Source: Mucor racemosus (Eukaryota > Mucoromycota > Mucoromycetes > Mucorales > Mucoraceae). From it: a stretch of 64,000 nucleotides of DNA. Positions within the stretch are counted from its first letter, which is position 1. Each line of letters opens with the position of its first letter. The notes beneath the pieces are model-generated. The model was not told the DNA's origin. It was given only the letters and a program-made list of their open reading frames with translations, and did not search any database. The translations under genes and the position numbers were made by a program. The DNA is taken from NCBI GenBank assembly GCA_027405735.1, contig JAPEHQ010000023.1, forward strand, positions 186,001 through 250,000. Direction: 5' to 3'. Below are positions 20,356 to 32,491 of this stretch, in pieces.

Positions 20356-21407
20356 TGCAGTGGAATTTCATACTAAAAACGCTTGATAATAATAAAATAA
20401 CTTAAATTCCAAGTGTCGCTCATGAAATATGATGCCACTTGAAATGTGAACATCAATAATAAACAAACGCTTCAATTGAACACAATAACAAACGCATGCT
20501 AAAAATATGAAATACCTGTTTGAACCATACATGTCGTGTAGATGATAGCACCCTTGATCACGGCGCAATCAATTACACAAATGACATATATATCAAAATA
20601 GGATTCTAGCCAAATAAATAATAATAATTGATTTATCGAGACTTTATAAATTAAAATCATCGTAAAAAGTACCGTTTATTAGAATGAATTAAATATGGGT
20701 TTATATAGTTATTGGAATTGTGTGATAAGATCTAATGGATCCCTGTCCATTAGATGTGACAATAGATATTATTATTAATGTGTATGGATATAACATGTTA
20801 TGTTTCAGTGGTAATATTGCTATAAGTTATGTTTCATTATTAGTTCCTGGGTGACAGGAACCAGTTTCTGGATAGATAAGATCTGCTAGATTTGTCGGAG
20901 ATCTTCTATATATCGAATGTTGTAATTCTGATAGATCAATAATACACAAAGATATCAATTTAGTCAACTGCTCATCTATATTGAAGTTGCACTATCAATA
21001 TAATACAGTAAATAAGATTCAAGCATATAAAAACTACCCCTTAAAAATCAAGGTTACATAAAACAGATATAACAAAAATAAACAAAGCAACCATTTCCCA
21101 AAAGGTCGATATTGTTACACTTGACTTACAATCCCTTATGGTCAATGCTCTACACAATTTACCCTTAAAATATCAAATCAATAACAATGTACTCAAAACT
21201 GGAAGATTACTAAATATACATCCATTCAAGTCTGATGGTATCCAAGTTCTCCAAATTACTATACAGTAGATACCCTCATACTTTTTTAATTATTTTAAAT
21301 CTTCAGAAATCTTTTGTAATAAAAACTTTAGCTGATTGTAATTGTATTTCTACTGCTTTTATTTTATATTTTTTTTATTTTAGTACATAATTTCGTCATT
21401 TACTGCA
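20356..21407 (-). mobile_element. Element R5, copy a, split by LTR-3 copy 2
   Basis: Begins TGCAGTGGAATTTC and ends GTCATTTACTGCA; without the nested LTR-3 (20629-20938) it is about 740 bp and matches 50590-51318 on the opposite strand. Ends are imperfect inverted repeats (TGCAGT...ACTGCA). It contains a decayed stretch at about 21100-21270 that translates in pieces similarly in both copies (NNVLKTGRLLNIHPFKSDGI), so the ancestor may have been coding. No clear target duplication is present at this copy. Confidence 0.65.
20629..20938 (+). mobile_element. LTR-3 solo LTR, copy 2 (intact)
   Basis: 310 bp from TGATTTATCGAG to CTGATAGATCA, with inverted termini and a perfect 5-bp target duplication ATAAT (20624-20628 and 20939-20943). 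The unoccupied site is seen in the R5 copy at 50590-51318. A TATATAG-like box lies near 20702 and is shared with copy 1. Confidence 0.85.
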
Positions 21408-21814
21408 CAATATATATAATAAATAATGATTTTTAAATTTTTTTTTCTATGTAGAAGCTGAACAATCAGACTCTGATATTTATGTAATTATTTTTCTTAT
21501 TAATTAATTAATCAATAAAAAAAAATACAATTTATTTTCTTCACGACCTATTTTGATTTGCTGTAGTACACAAAAAAAAAACTACACTCGATAAGTTAAA
21601 ATGAATTCTAATATTAAATCTGAATTTTCAAAAAAATTGATAGTTTCAATCTTCAAAATCGGAGTATGTCTTCTTTCTATAACTAGCCTCATGATAAACA
21701 TTTTTTAAAATATACCCTAGACACTACTAAATAGAAATAAATTGATCACATTATGCTACCTATTCCTAAATTTATTTTATATCTCACGAAAGACTCAAAA
21801 ACGCGTAAAATTCA
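21408..21814. other. AT-rich spacer, nothing recognised
   Basis: Low-complexity sequence (TTAATTAATTAATC near 21500) between R5-a and R1-b. No gene seen. Confidence 0.4.
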
Positions 21815-22975
21815 CTGCTTTTTCCTTGAAAACTGGGTCTCATTTTTCATCCCTGCTCTACTTTTTGTTTTCACTAAATAACACTAAGAAAAAATTGTAT
21901 GCCAATGTACCTGAGAAGTTCAGTTTCAATGCAAAAATAAGTGTCCGGAAATATCCTATTTTTTGCAATTGGTATTAATTTTTCAATGCTAATGTTTCAG
22001 ATTTTTTACGCGTATTTTACTGTAGGGATGTTGTCGAGCCCAGCTTATATTAGTAAATTTGGCTGGCAAAACCCGGCTCGACACCAATACTAATTTCACT
22101 GCTAAAAGATTGAAAACTTTGAGGCTTCATATCTCTAGAAGAAATTAAGCTACACTAACACTTTCTAATAATAAAACTTACTTGTTTTGGAGTGCTCTAT
22201 AACATATGTTAATATAAAAAAATTCTGAGCACTTTTTTTTTTTTCTTTTTTTTGGCATTTCTATAATAGGTTTCAGAATATTGGTTAAATTGAGCAACAT
22301 TTTTTTAGCATTCGTGTCATTAAGCTCGTTAAGCTCTCTCGGATCCAATTTAGGGTTTTTCAAAATATTGATTTTTCGTGGAGATATTCTCAAAAATGTG
22401 TACAAAAATATACCTTCATTTCTAGCTTCCATTTTCCCCTTGTATACCCTCATCCCAAATTCTGAATCTGAAAAAAATTGGATTAAAATCTTGTTTTCTC
22501 TGCGAAAAATACAGTTAGAAAGCTTTACAATAGCTCGATCGATAGATAATGTTTTTGCGCATTATTTTCATTAATTATACTTTAAATATGCTTATAAAAA
22601 GTGATGTGTATTCTCAAAAAACCTTTAAAAGTTCAATTGTATTTTGCGCAAAATTTAGTATAAAACATTTGTCTTAATTTTATTTAAATGGGTGCAGAAT
22701 CTAAAACTGTACAAATACCATTTAATACTTTATGTCTACTTAGTTTGCAGTTTATAAGTTATTAAAAGATATTGTTTTTTGAATCATTTTCTGGTCGATT
22801 TGTTATTAAATCGATTTTGGAACTCAGTTAGCATGTTAGCATTGAATATAAGCTGTACAGTGAACTATTATTTTGAATATCTCGACGAAAAACCAATATT
22901 TTTCGCTGAAATAAAAAATGCCGAGTTGTTTTCAGTTTCAAGTTAAATCTGCCTTGTAAATATAAAAGATAAATA
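21815..22975 (+). repeat. Dispersed repeat R1, copy b
   Basis: Longest copy of R1, colinear with 15020-16090. It contains a 71-bp insert at 22023-22093 that the other two copies lack at the corresponding place. Confidence 0.7.
22023..22093. mobile_element. 71-bp hAT-like MITE inside R1-b
   Basis: Starts TAGGGATGTTGTCGAGCC and ends GGCTCGACACCAATACTAA, an imperfect inverted repeat of about 18 bp. It is flanked by near-identical 8-bp sequences TTTTACTG (22015-22022) and TTTCACTG (22094-22101); R1-a has only one copy of that site. A TAGGG start and 8-bp duplications are typical of hAT elements. A related fragment is at 44891-44935. Confidence 0.6.
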
Positions 22976-23669
22976 CATCAATTTAGACACCACATAAGCA
23001 ATTGATTACCTACTATTATTTACAACACCTGAATTTGAACTAATAAGTTCAAATGCTCACTATTTATTGCCAAATATATCGATTGGCAGACCATTTTAAA
23101 TCAGAAATAATAACGCTAAATCAATCACATTTAGCATATATGGCAATGAAAATTACCGAAATTAAAAGTAAACATTTTTTGTACGCCTAGTCAAAGCTGT
23201 AGTACAATGTGTTTTACGCCTATTTTTTTTAATGTCGAATCTTGGATATTTATTTAAGCAGCTTTAAGCAAATAAATTCCAGAAAATTGTAAATTTTTGT
23301 ATTTTGACAGTTTTAAAGAGTTATTTTATGCTTTTTGCAGCAAAATTGTATGTCAGATTAAACTGATGACGATTATAAGGCTATTTGATACTAGCAACTA
23401 AAATGAGAATGAATATGTAGTATACTTTAGATACTACATGTCATTATATTCTAACTTTTGTAATGACAATCATTGTGCAGTCAATGAGAAGAATTCTTAG
23501 ATCCGAACAAAATGTGATACGAGTTAAACTATTATAGGTTGCACCATTTATGTTGTACATTGTGGCTCGTCGAAATTCTATAAAATGATTGTAAATAATA
23601 CACACCGTAATCATTTCTCCCTTTTTTTAAAATAATAAATCGTTAAACTTTATATTCTTAAAGCTTGGA
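22976..23669. other. Spacer upstream of the HSPA12-like gene, nothing recognised
   Basis: AT-rich sequence without repeats that I can match or a coding frame. The last 200 bp presumably include the promoter of the gene starting at 23670. Confidence 0.4.
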
Positions 23670-25679
23670 ATGAAAACGAAATTTGATTCTTATAATTATA
23701 TTATTAGTATAGGTACGATGAAATAATCTCTCATTTAGTATATATTATTAATGCATTGCTTAAACCATAGACTTGGGAACCACCTTTTCTGGAAGTTGCT
23801 ATGCTTGTACCAACGACAAAGATACTATTGTTCATGTTACCAAATGGTAAAGTAATTTTTGAAAAAGAAAACATTAACTAATATCTCTTAAAATAGGCCT
23901 GAACAACAAGATTCGTTTGAAAAAACGCCTACTGTATGTCTCTATGATATAACTAAATCACCGCCTGAAATGATCAAATGGGGTAAAGCAGCAGTGGATC
24001 ATGCTACACTTTTCCCAAATGATGAAAATACGTTACTCATTTCAGAGTTTAAATTAAAGTTATTCCACCAACAGCCTGCTGAACTTGACAACTTACTAGT
24101 TTCTTACCGTACTGCGGCCATTGATTATTTACACGCTATTCATACTTACACAATACTGCAATTCTTGCAAAATAACCCAGAAGCAAATGTAGATCAGGTT
24201 CGTTATGTCTTGACTATTCCTGCAGCATGGGTTCAAGAAGATTCTGAAGCTTTACGTGAAATTGCGATTGAAGCTGGCTTGGTGAGTGCAGCTGAAGATG
24301 AAATAGTGCAGAAAACTAGAATATCTGTGCTAAGCGAAGCTCATGCTGCGTCGTTATTTTGTGAACGAGAATATTGTAACACCTCTGCCACACGTTTGTT
24401 TGAGGGCCAGCGGTATCTAGTATGCGATGCTGGTGGTGGAACTATTGACCTGGCTGTCTTTGAACAAACAACTAATGATCAAGGCCATTGTCAATTAGCA
24501 CTAGAGTCCGGTGGTACATGCGGTTCAACTATTTTAGATCAAAATATGGAGGTATATTTAAGAGATAAAATGTTTTTTGGGTGCGCTGATGAACGCATAA
24601 TCAAATTGTTGGTAGATCAGTTTAAAAAGGAGATAAAGGTATACTCAATGCAATTTTATTTTAATGAATAACATTTAAAATGTTTAAAAAAATAGCACCA
24701 TTTCGGCGAGGATAGCAATGAACACAACAATTATATTCCCCCAATAGCAAAAGTGGTAAAAAAAGATACCGGTAGAAGCACTATTGTTACAGTGGAAGAA
24801 ACAAAGGTACCAACAAACATGGTTGACTTTAAGCAAGACGACTATGACTATGACATGGAATATAACGAGTTTTATGAGTCTGATGATTTTATGGAAGATA
24901 TCCCTGAGGATTACAGCGATCATTTTGAGAATGATGAAAGCGAAGAAGATGATCAAGGTGTTGCAAGCAATTTCTATAGAGATCATGACAGAGAGAATAA
25001 TACTGAAATGAAAGGAGAGTTTATATACTTAACCTTGCCATCCGAATTTAAAAACCTCATTGAGCCCTTGATTATCGAAAACCTGTTATTAAGACAAGAT
25101 TTGACATCATCAAATCAAATTCGTATAAGTCATAGTGAAGTTTGCAAGAATGTGTTTGATCCTGTTGTCAGTAAAGTAATATCTTTGATTCGCAAGCAAA
25201 TCAATAAATCGTACACTACTATTGGTACCTTATTTTTGCTGGGTGGTTTCGGCCAATCACCTTATTTGCATAAAAAGCTTCATGAAGAGTTTATTACTGG
25301 CACCAATTCCGTAAATAGATTGATTGTACCAGAGGAAGGATATCGTGCATCAATGCGAGGTGGAGTTCATTATGGCTTGGACTGTGCGAAAGCAATTCCA
25401 GAGTTTTTCCTTAAAGATAGATGCGGAAATATCTTGGCAAATGCATTGCCTTATAGTAAATACGACACATTGGTGACAATAGGTATATATAGACGCACAA
25501 TTTAAATCATGATATTTACGTGATATTGATCTCTCTAATAGATTTTAACTTTCATGAATTGACTGCAGTATATTCTATTGTAGAGTTGGATGGCAACGGT
25601 CGATTAACTCGACGAAATCTGAATACACTTATTGAAGAACGGTAAGTTTTATATATTGTCATCTTGGTGAAATCAAAAC

Positions 25680-25717
<38 letters not shown>

Positions 25718-27806
25718 ATTGTCAAGCGAAACTTCAGCATATAAAAATTTCTTGTTTGATCCAAGCAGATTTATTGACGAATATTACAGGTTTTTTGAAG
25801 ATGTTCTTTCATTGAATCGATTAGTTCTCCTATCCAACGATGATGATATAGTTTCTCAATGGAGAATAAGAGATAGACTTTACTTTGATTTCATTATAGA
25901 TGGGTTTATACAGCAGCTTTTACAACAAATCCAGATAGATGAGGATATCTATTTACCAAACATTCGATATTGTGCATCTGTATCCTCTACCACCTCTTTA
26001 GAACAAGCTAGCACAGCATTTGATGTTCCCAAAGAGAGATTGAAACAGCATCTTTTATCTAAAATGATGAAATCAACACGACTCCCGAATGGACTAAAGT
26101 GCGATTTACATGATGCTGTTTGCGATATATTAGATGAATATTCAATTATCTACGGAAGAGTTATGCCGAAATTGAAGAAAAAAGTACAAGAAATAGCTAT
26201 ATTTTTGGGTACGCTAGAAGCCGGAGACAGTGAAGCTCGTTTTGCATGGACTTCAAATGCTAGAAATTCATTTTACAGAATGAAGTATGCTTCAAATAAT
26301 TTTCATAACTACGAATCAAGCAAAATTTTTGTATTTGATTTGTCTTGTGAATCCTCAAATTATCCAGCAAGAGCACGCTTAGGTACAAGATCAAGCAGAA
26401 CAGCAGTCATTCCGCTAAACAGAGGTAAAGTGCAAGTATGCAACATGACCAGAGGAAGCATGATATTCCGTGATGAAGAAATGTTTTTTGAAAAGTTGGA
26501 TTTTGTTTCAAGTTTAACCCAAAAACCCGAGACAAATTTTATCAATCCAGTAGAGATACTTGAACTCGTTACTGCTAGAAACTTTAACATTGATCAATTG
26601 TTAACCTTCCTTGGTACAGAAACTGATTTTATGGCTAGTGAACATGTTAGAAACTACATCAAACACAACATAGATCTCTCTGAACCAAATGAGCAACACA
26701 GCGTAAGGGATTTTTTCTTGATGCCAAACACTGAAAACGTTGTTGCAATGAACTATCAAAAAAAAAGCGAGTCTATGAAGAAGACAGTTGAACATGTTAT
26801 TCGACTATTCAAGCATAAAACATTTACTACTAGAAATGTTGAAGGATTATTACTAATTCCATGGATCAAACGGATCTTGGTACCTGCAATCTTGAAAATC
26901 TATGCTGATAACCATGAACAATCTCTCTCACGTTTGCCAGGTTTTAATGTCAAAAATAGAGTATCGTATCTAATATTTACAGATCAAATCATTGAAACAA
27001 AGCACCAAGGCCGGAAGCAAAAAACCCCAGGCAGTAATAGACAAACATGTGCTGCTTTTCTTTTTGACATGCTGTATCAGGAAATAGAGTTTCTCAGACT
27101 TTCTTCTTCAGTTTCAAGCGACATTGAAGTATATAATGAAGTAGCGGATATTGATTTATGTAGACGTATTGGGGGTATTGTTGATGGAGCTGGCATGCCT
27201 CGTAAGAAAGAGATGACTAGAATTGCAAGAAAAACATATGCTGTCCACTTTCTCAAATATCTAGTTAAAAAGTCAACTAAAATTATTGTGGATGAAGTTG
27301 AGGTAAAAGATCAACAAGAAACAAGTGAAGGCAATGATCAAGACAAAAAGGAAAACAAGGAAAAAAATAGTAGTGAAACACCTACTACTGTACAAATAGA
27401 TATTGATTTACAAGATCATCTCACATTACATCCATTAATTCGACAAGATGCAGATCTGACACTTGAGTGTAACAAATTGAATTATAATCAGTATTGCATT
27501 GGAGATCAGTGTTCGGTTGCAGCAGGTAATCTTTAATTTAAATACAAAGACAATAATTAGAAATTCATTTTACATGGTATTTATACAGTTTTATATGCTT
27601 CCGATGAAATGCCACATCTTGGTGATCACTACATTTCAAATACTAGCTTCAAAAAGCTGCATCGATTCATTATTCCCGTTGATGATCCTACCAAACCCAT
27701 TTGTATTCAATGTAAACCCGAAGATTATTCAATTATATTTAGAATCAGTCAAGGCGATGATTATAAAGCTGATTTTAGGTGTAATGATCTCATGTATTAC
27801 TGTTAA
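23670..27806 (+). CDS. HSPA12-like Hsp70-family ATPase, 1257 residues
   Basis: Actin-fold ATPase related to Hsp70, probably cytosolic; clients of HSPA12-like proteins are poorly known. Seven exons: 23670-23712, 23771-23846, 23897-24638, 24696-25482, 25542-25641, 25718-27525, 27589-27806, all GT-AG and totalling 3774 nt in frame. Start MKTKFDSYNYIISIDLGTTFSG places the phosphate-1 motif at residues 14-22. Phosphate-2 motif CDAGGGTIDLAVFE is at about 216-229 and the adenosine motif LLGGFGQSP at about 468-476. An acidic, tyrosine-rich insert occupies about 334-373. After the ATPase (about residue 560) comes an unusual 650-residue extension, mostly encoded by exon 6, with a charged linker (DQQETSEGNDQDKKENKEKN) and a Cys-containing end. 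This is far longer than animal HSPA12 (about 680 residues, from memory). The extension has no domain I recognise. Confidence 0.88.
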
Positions 27807-28838
27807 ATCAGTTTTACACATTAAAACTGGGGCTTAAATTATATTGAGATTTTTTTCTTTTTTTGGCCAAATATTTGAAAATTTGAAAAAAAAAATCTTT
27901 TTTTGACAAATAAACCCACTTTTTACTATAAAATTGTTTAATATTAAAATTATACAGCATATAAAAAATATAAAAAATGTTATACAATTAATTTTACTTG
28001 GTGCTGTAAATACGAATGTTTTCCAAAAATTCTTTAACTGCATTTTTATTTTTTATGCAAAAGTCTAAATTTCGACTAAATAAGTTATAATTAAATGGTA
28101 AAATAATTTTGTTTACATTTATAGCTACATTAAGTTCTCATATTGTATGGGATTTGAAGCTCAATTTTACTGTGAAAACGTCGATAATCTGATTTCATCC
28201 CATTTTCATGAGGGTCTATAAGCGATTTTGGGCGAATGCAAAATCAGGCCTGAGATTGAAAAAATAATAATGAGGTTTGCATTGATTTTGTCTCCATCTT
28301 TTACACTTTTATATAAATTAACGTACCTCAACTAATGCGAATTATCACGACATACCAATTTGATTATGCTACTACATTTGTTTTTGAGAACTTTTGCTTA
28401 TATTGCGTTAAGTAACATGTTTTTCAATTTGTTGTGGTGATAATTTGAAAATTCATGCTTTCATACATTTATAACATACCAAGTAACCAATAGCGTATTT
28501 TCTATCGTGTAAATGTTTCAACATCATGATCAAGTCAGTAAATATTCACCTACATTGTACTTTTTTTTTCGATTAGCCATTTGCAATTGGGGTTTTAATG
28601 AAACTCATCAACTAACATCCATGATACTGTCATTTTGGACATTTGTCTCAAATCAAATCAAATCAATTATGATCAACATGGGTTCTTGAAGGTCTCAGAG
28701 AGCAAGAAGATTATGTTGCAGTACTATTCATCAAGGTATCGGAGGAAAATCAATGCAAAAAATGTTATAAAAGGAAGGCAATTGAGAAAAAGTTTTTCAA
28801 AATTTATTGATAACAAATCACCTATTAATAAATACAAA
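27807..28838. other. Intergenic region, no gene seen
   Basis: AT-rich spacer. An open frame from 28635 runs into the GPI-protein start but lacks coding character upstream of 28839, so it is treated as leader. No repeat copy recognised. Confidence 0.5.
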
Positions 28839-29476
28839 ATGAACCCTAAATTGTTGATCGCTCTTACTGTTATCCTTGCTCTTGCTCAAGTCAATGCTCA
28901 AGGTATACATAAACTTTAACTTTAATTTCTCTGTTTGACTCTAACGACGCATATTTGATATTAGTTCCTGCTCTCACTTCTCTTTCTAGCAAGTAAGTTT
29001 TTCGTTTAATAGATATTCTTGATATTGGTGTTAATATATATTATATATATAATAGGATCGAATCAATTGAGACTTCTGTCACTGGTACCAACAAAACTCC
29101 CTTGTTGAGCTCTGCTTCATCTGCTTACAGCCGTATCTCTGCTGGAATTGCTTCTTCTGCCGCTGGTGCTGCTTCTGCCACTGATTCTGCATCTTCTTCT
29201 GCCACTGATTCTGCATCTTCTTCTGCCACTGATTCTAGTTCCGTTGCTTCTGAGTCTTCATCTGCTTCATCAGTCTCAAGCTCTGCTTCCTCTGCTCAAG
29301 GCTCTGCTTCTGATGCCCAAGGCTCTGCCAGCAGTATCCTCAGTTCCGTCACTTCCTCTGCTGAAAGCAACGCTTCTAATGCTGCCAACACTTTGGTTGG
29401 AGGAAACAACTACATTCTTCAATTGTCTGCTTTGGCTGCTGTCTTTATTGCCAGCTTTATTGCCATGCTTGCTTAA
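28839..29476 (+). CDS. Ser/Ala-rich secreted protein, probably GPI-anchored cell-surface protein
   Basis: Small wall or membrane-surface protein of 170 residues; no enzymatic domain. Exons 28839-28902, 28965-28992 and 29056-29476. The ATG at 28839 is chosen because it starts a textbook signal peptide (MNPKLLIALTVILALAQVNA); the longer frame upstream would bury it. The mature part is almost entirely Ser, Ala, Thr and Asp, with imperfect repeats of SATDSASS and SSASSAQGSASDAQ, expected to be O-mannosylated. It ends NTLVGGNNYILQLSALAAVFIASFIAMLA split into an N/G-rich omega region and a hydrophobic tail, the layout of a GPI signal. Cleavage after Ala20 and attachment near the NAANTLVGG segment are inferred. 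Confidence 0.8.
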
Positions 29477-29865
29477 ATTTGATAATCAAAGCAGCCTTTT
29501 TCGTTTAATTGATTGAATTTATTAATTCAATTTGGCATTTTAACTTTTTATGTAAATAATATAATAATAATAAAAAATTCTATATATATAATCACCTGGC
29601 TAAAATCAATCAAGCCATCTTGAAAATGAATCAGAGAGCAAAGCGGCACGCAAGAAATTAGGCAAACATGTATTATCTGCGTCTATCTAGAAACTAGAAA
29701 AAAGCAAAAAACGTACGAGATCTCTCACAAATAAACCGAGTTTCCGCCTTAATCCCCCGGTTTCATGTTTCTAAAACATTTCAACATGACACATTTTGTT
29801 ACGAAATCCCGGAACTATTGTTCTCTCATCTCTTTTTCTTTGCTTTGTTTAACAATCCCTCCATC
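29477..29865. other. Intergenic region between GPI-type protein and CDF transporter
   Basis: 389 bp holding the 3' region of one gene and the promoter of the next; AT repeats near 29555-29595. No other feature seen. Confidence 0.4.
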
Positions 29866-31429
29866 ATGGATACCGAACAGGAACGTGAATGGGAAAGACT
29901 TTCAATCAAACGAAGAAAATCAGTTGCCTCATTGGCTGCAAGTGCAAAACCACCACCAGTTCATTTTTATGCACTTCGAATGGCAGATAATCAAATTGCC
30001 GCTATTAAAAATAAATCTGTGCGAGAATTTTACAAGGTCTTGTATGAAATGTTGAAATCAGAATTGTGAGATATTTATAAATATATAATATAGCATCAAA
30101 ATGAAATGATCGATCGATTTGAGGAGGTAGATGTGATCATTGAACGTATACAAAATTCCCCTGAAGCTCTTAATTATGGATCGGTTTCTACTACAAGCTC
30201 CACTGTATCGGTACAGAATTTGGATACGAATTTTGCACAAGATGTAGATGAAGAATTAAATGTAGGAGCACCGCTTTTAAAGAAACCAACTACAAGAAAT
30301 TCTATTGAAAATCGACCTTCACCTACATGGCTTGTTCATTTAGCCATCAACATTTCTATGGTAGCAAATATCGCCTTGTTTGCTACAAAAGTATTTTTAG
30401 CCATTTTATCTGGATCAATGGCTATTTTAGCTTCTGCATTTGAGAGTTTCTTGGATATTCTTAGTAATGGTATTATTTTCTTTACCATTCGTGTAATTAG
30501 GCAAAAGAATTTGTATGATTATCCAGTAGGAAAGGTAAGAAAAAAAAATGCTTCAAGGATTTTCATGGTATTCCTGTCTAATGCAAGAGTATGCAAATTA
30601 GGCTAGAATGGAACCCTTGGGTATCATAGTATTCGCTGTTGTTATTACAACTTCATTTTCTCAAGTTTTACTCTCGTCAATTAAACGTTTGACCGAAGAT
30701 TCTCCAACATCTGAATCTATTGATTTAGGTCCTATAGTGATGATTTTACTTATTGCAAACATCGTTATCAAGGGTATTTTATGGTTATGGTGTTTAACTG
30801 TGAAAGGCAGTTCTAGCGTGCAAGCGCTGGCTCAAGATCATGAAAATGATGTTGTATTTAACATTGCTAGTACAATTTTCCCGGTCATTGGTAATTTAGA
30901 AAGCTCCCAAAAGAAAAAGCCATTTTAAAATTGTACTAAATATACACAACTAGCTGTTTGGGCAAAACTTCCATGGTTGGATCCTGTTGGTGCTATTTTA
31001 CTGTCGCTATATATTATTTATGAATGGGTTATTGTGTTATTAGGTATGTGGATTACTAATCGACCCATCTAAAAAAAGTATTTAAATCTGATTTTCTATT
31101 TTACAGAAAATATTCGAAGATTGACAGGTCAAGCTGCTAGTGTAGATGACATTAAGCAATTAACTTATATGGCTTATCGATTCTCTACTAAAATTGTAGC
31201 AATTGAAACTGTACGTGCTTATTATAATGGAGATCGTTGTATAGTAGAAGTTGATATTGTTTTACCTCCTGAATGTCCATTAAGAGAAGCTCATGATGTC
31301 GGCGAGGCATTGCAAGATGCATTAGAGTTACTGGATAATGTAGAGCGAGCTTTTGTTCATCTAGATTTCACGTCTGAGCATCAAATTGAGCATAGACGTG
31401 TAGTAGACGATATTGGTTTTGGACAGTAA
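29866..31429 (+). CDS. Cation diffusion facilitator (CDF) metal transporter, Mn-type features
   Basis: Proton-coupled metal efflux protein of an organelle or plasma membrane. Exons 29866-30036, 30094-30534, 30602-30890, 30954-31043, 31107-31429 give 437 residues. A hydrophilic N-terminus contains VREFYK/HQNEMIDRFEEVD, a segment shared by many fungal CDFs. The membrane domain includes AFESFLDILSNGIIF (helix 2) and AQDHENDVVFNIAS (helix 5). DHxxDVxxN in helix 5 resembles the manganese subgroup, while helix 2 has ExxxD where that subgroup usually has DxxxD. The C-terminal cytosolic domain ends VERAFVHLDFTSEHQIEHRR. The first intron uses a weak donor GTCTTG, chosen because it alone joins FYK to HQNEMID in frame; an in-frame ATG at 29818 could extend the N-terminus by 16 residues. 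Confidence 0.88.
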
Positions 31430-32204
31430 TTGCATTTTTAGACATTCCCCACATTCTTACATTATCTCATTAGTAACAACATCTAGTTTTCTAGCTCATT
31501 TTTTTTTACCCTCTATTACAAATAAAATTTAATGATTGATTCAAGGATTTTTTCCTTGGCGACCAAGAACATTTCATACTTTCTGGTTTCAGGTTGTCAT
31601 GGAATTTGAAATAATTAGCGTATGACAAATTCTACATCAAAAGGGTCAAACAACTTGAGAAAACATGGCGAAATTTCTCAATTTTTTTAGTCTTTCAAAT
31701 GTGATTACTAACATCCAAGTTGAATCATGTCTTTATTAAACATTTCCTCGAGTTTGCTACAGGTAATTGTCGTTCAATCCATGACAGTATGAAGCGATAT
31801 TTGAGTGACGTAGATCGAATAATGAACATCCGACTATGTTCGGTGTGTTTTGGCTGCTGCTGCTCCTTTTTTTGATATGGAAAATTGCACTGCAAAAGAG
31901 TACGAGACTCAGGGAAATCAATAACTAGACCTTCTTTTTTCTCTTTCCTCTTTTTTGGTATTTCTTTCTCTAGTTTTTCTATAAAAAAATTAGTTGAATA
32001 TATCAAAAATCAAAAAGATATTCCTAATTTATTTCAGTTCTGCTTGTTTCAACATTCGAACGAAATAAAAGCTAAAAAAAACACCTAAAAAACGGAAAAA
32101 AAAAGAGGCTCTATATACATATATATAACGAAACAACACTAATTATAAAAAAAGAGAACCCCTTGAACTTTTTTGTCTTCTTTTTTCTATTTGACAAATT
32201 CAAT
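31430..32204. other. Intergenic region, promoter of the LUFS-WD40 gene
   Basis: AT-rich spacer with pyrimidine-rich stretches and a TATATA-like run near 32110-32128. No coding frame or repeat recognised. Confidence 0.45.
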
Positions 32205-32251
32205 ATGGCTCAGTCGCAAAACAGGAGAAACACTTGGGAAGGGTAAATATC

Positions 32252-32315
<64 letters not shown>

Positions 32316-32457
32316 GTTGCTATGCAACAACAATGGGGAGGAACATTCAAAGCAATAACAACAACAATGCTCAAAATGATGAAATTTCTTTACAGAAATA
32401 TAATGAAAATTCATCATTTTGGGGTGTTTTTTTTATCTTTATTTTTTGTGTGTATTG

Positions 32458-32491
<34 letters not shown>

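Noticed and set aside
20368..20568. Frames at 20368-20568 (minus) and 51055-51375 (plus) with similar translations as a conserved gene
   Set aside because: The similarity arises because both lie in the two inverted copies of element R5; no start, domain or preserved frame over the full element was seen.
28635..28838. N-terminal extension of the GPI-type protein
   Set aside because: The extension would place a signal peptide in the middle of the protein; the ATG at 28839 starts it directly.
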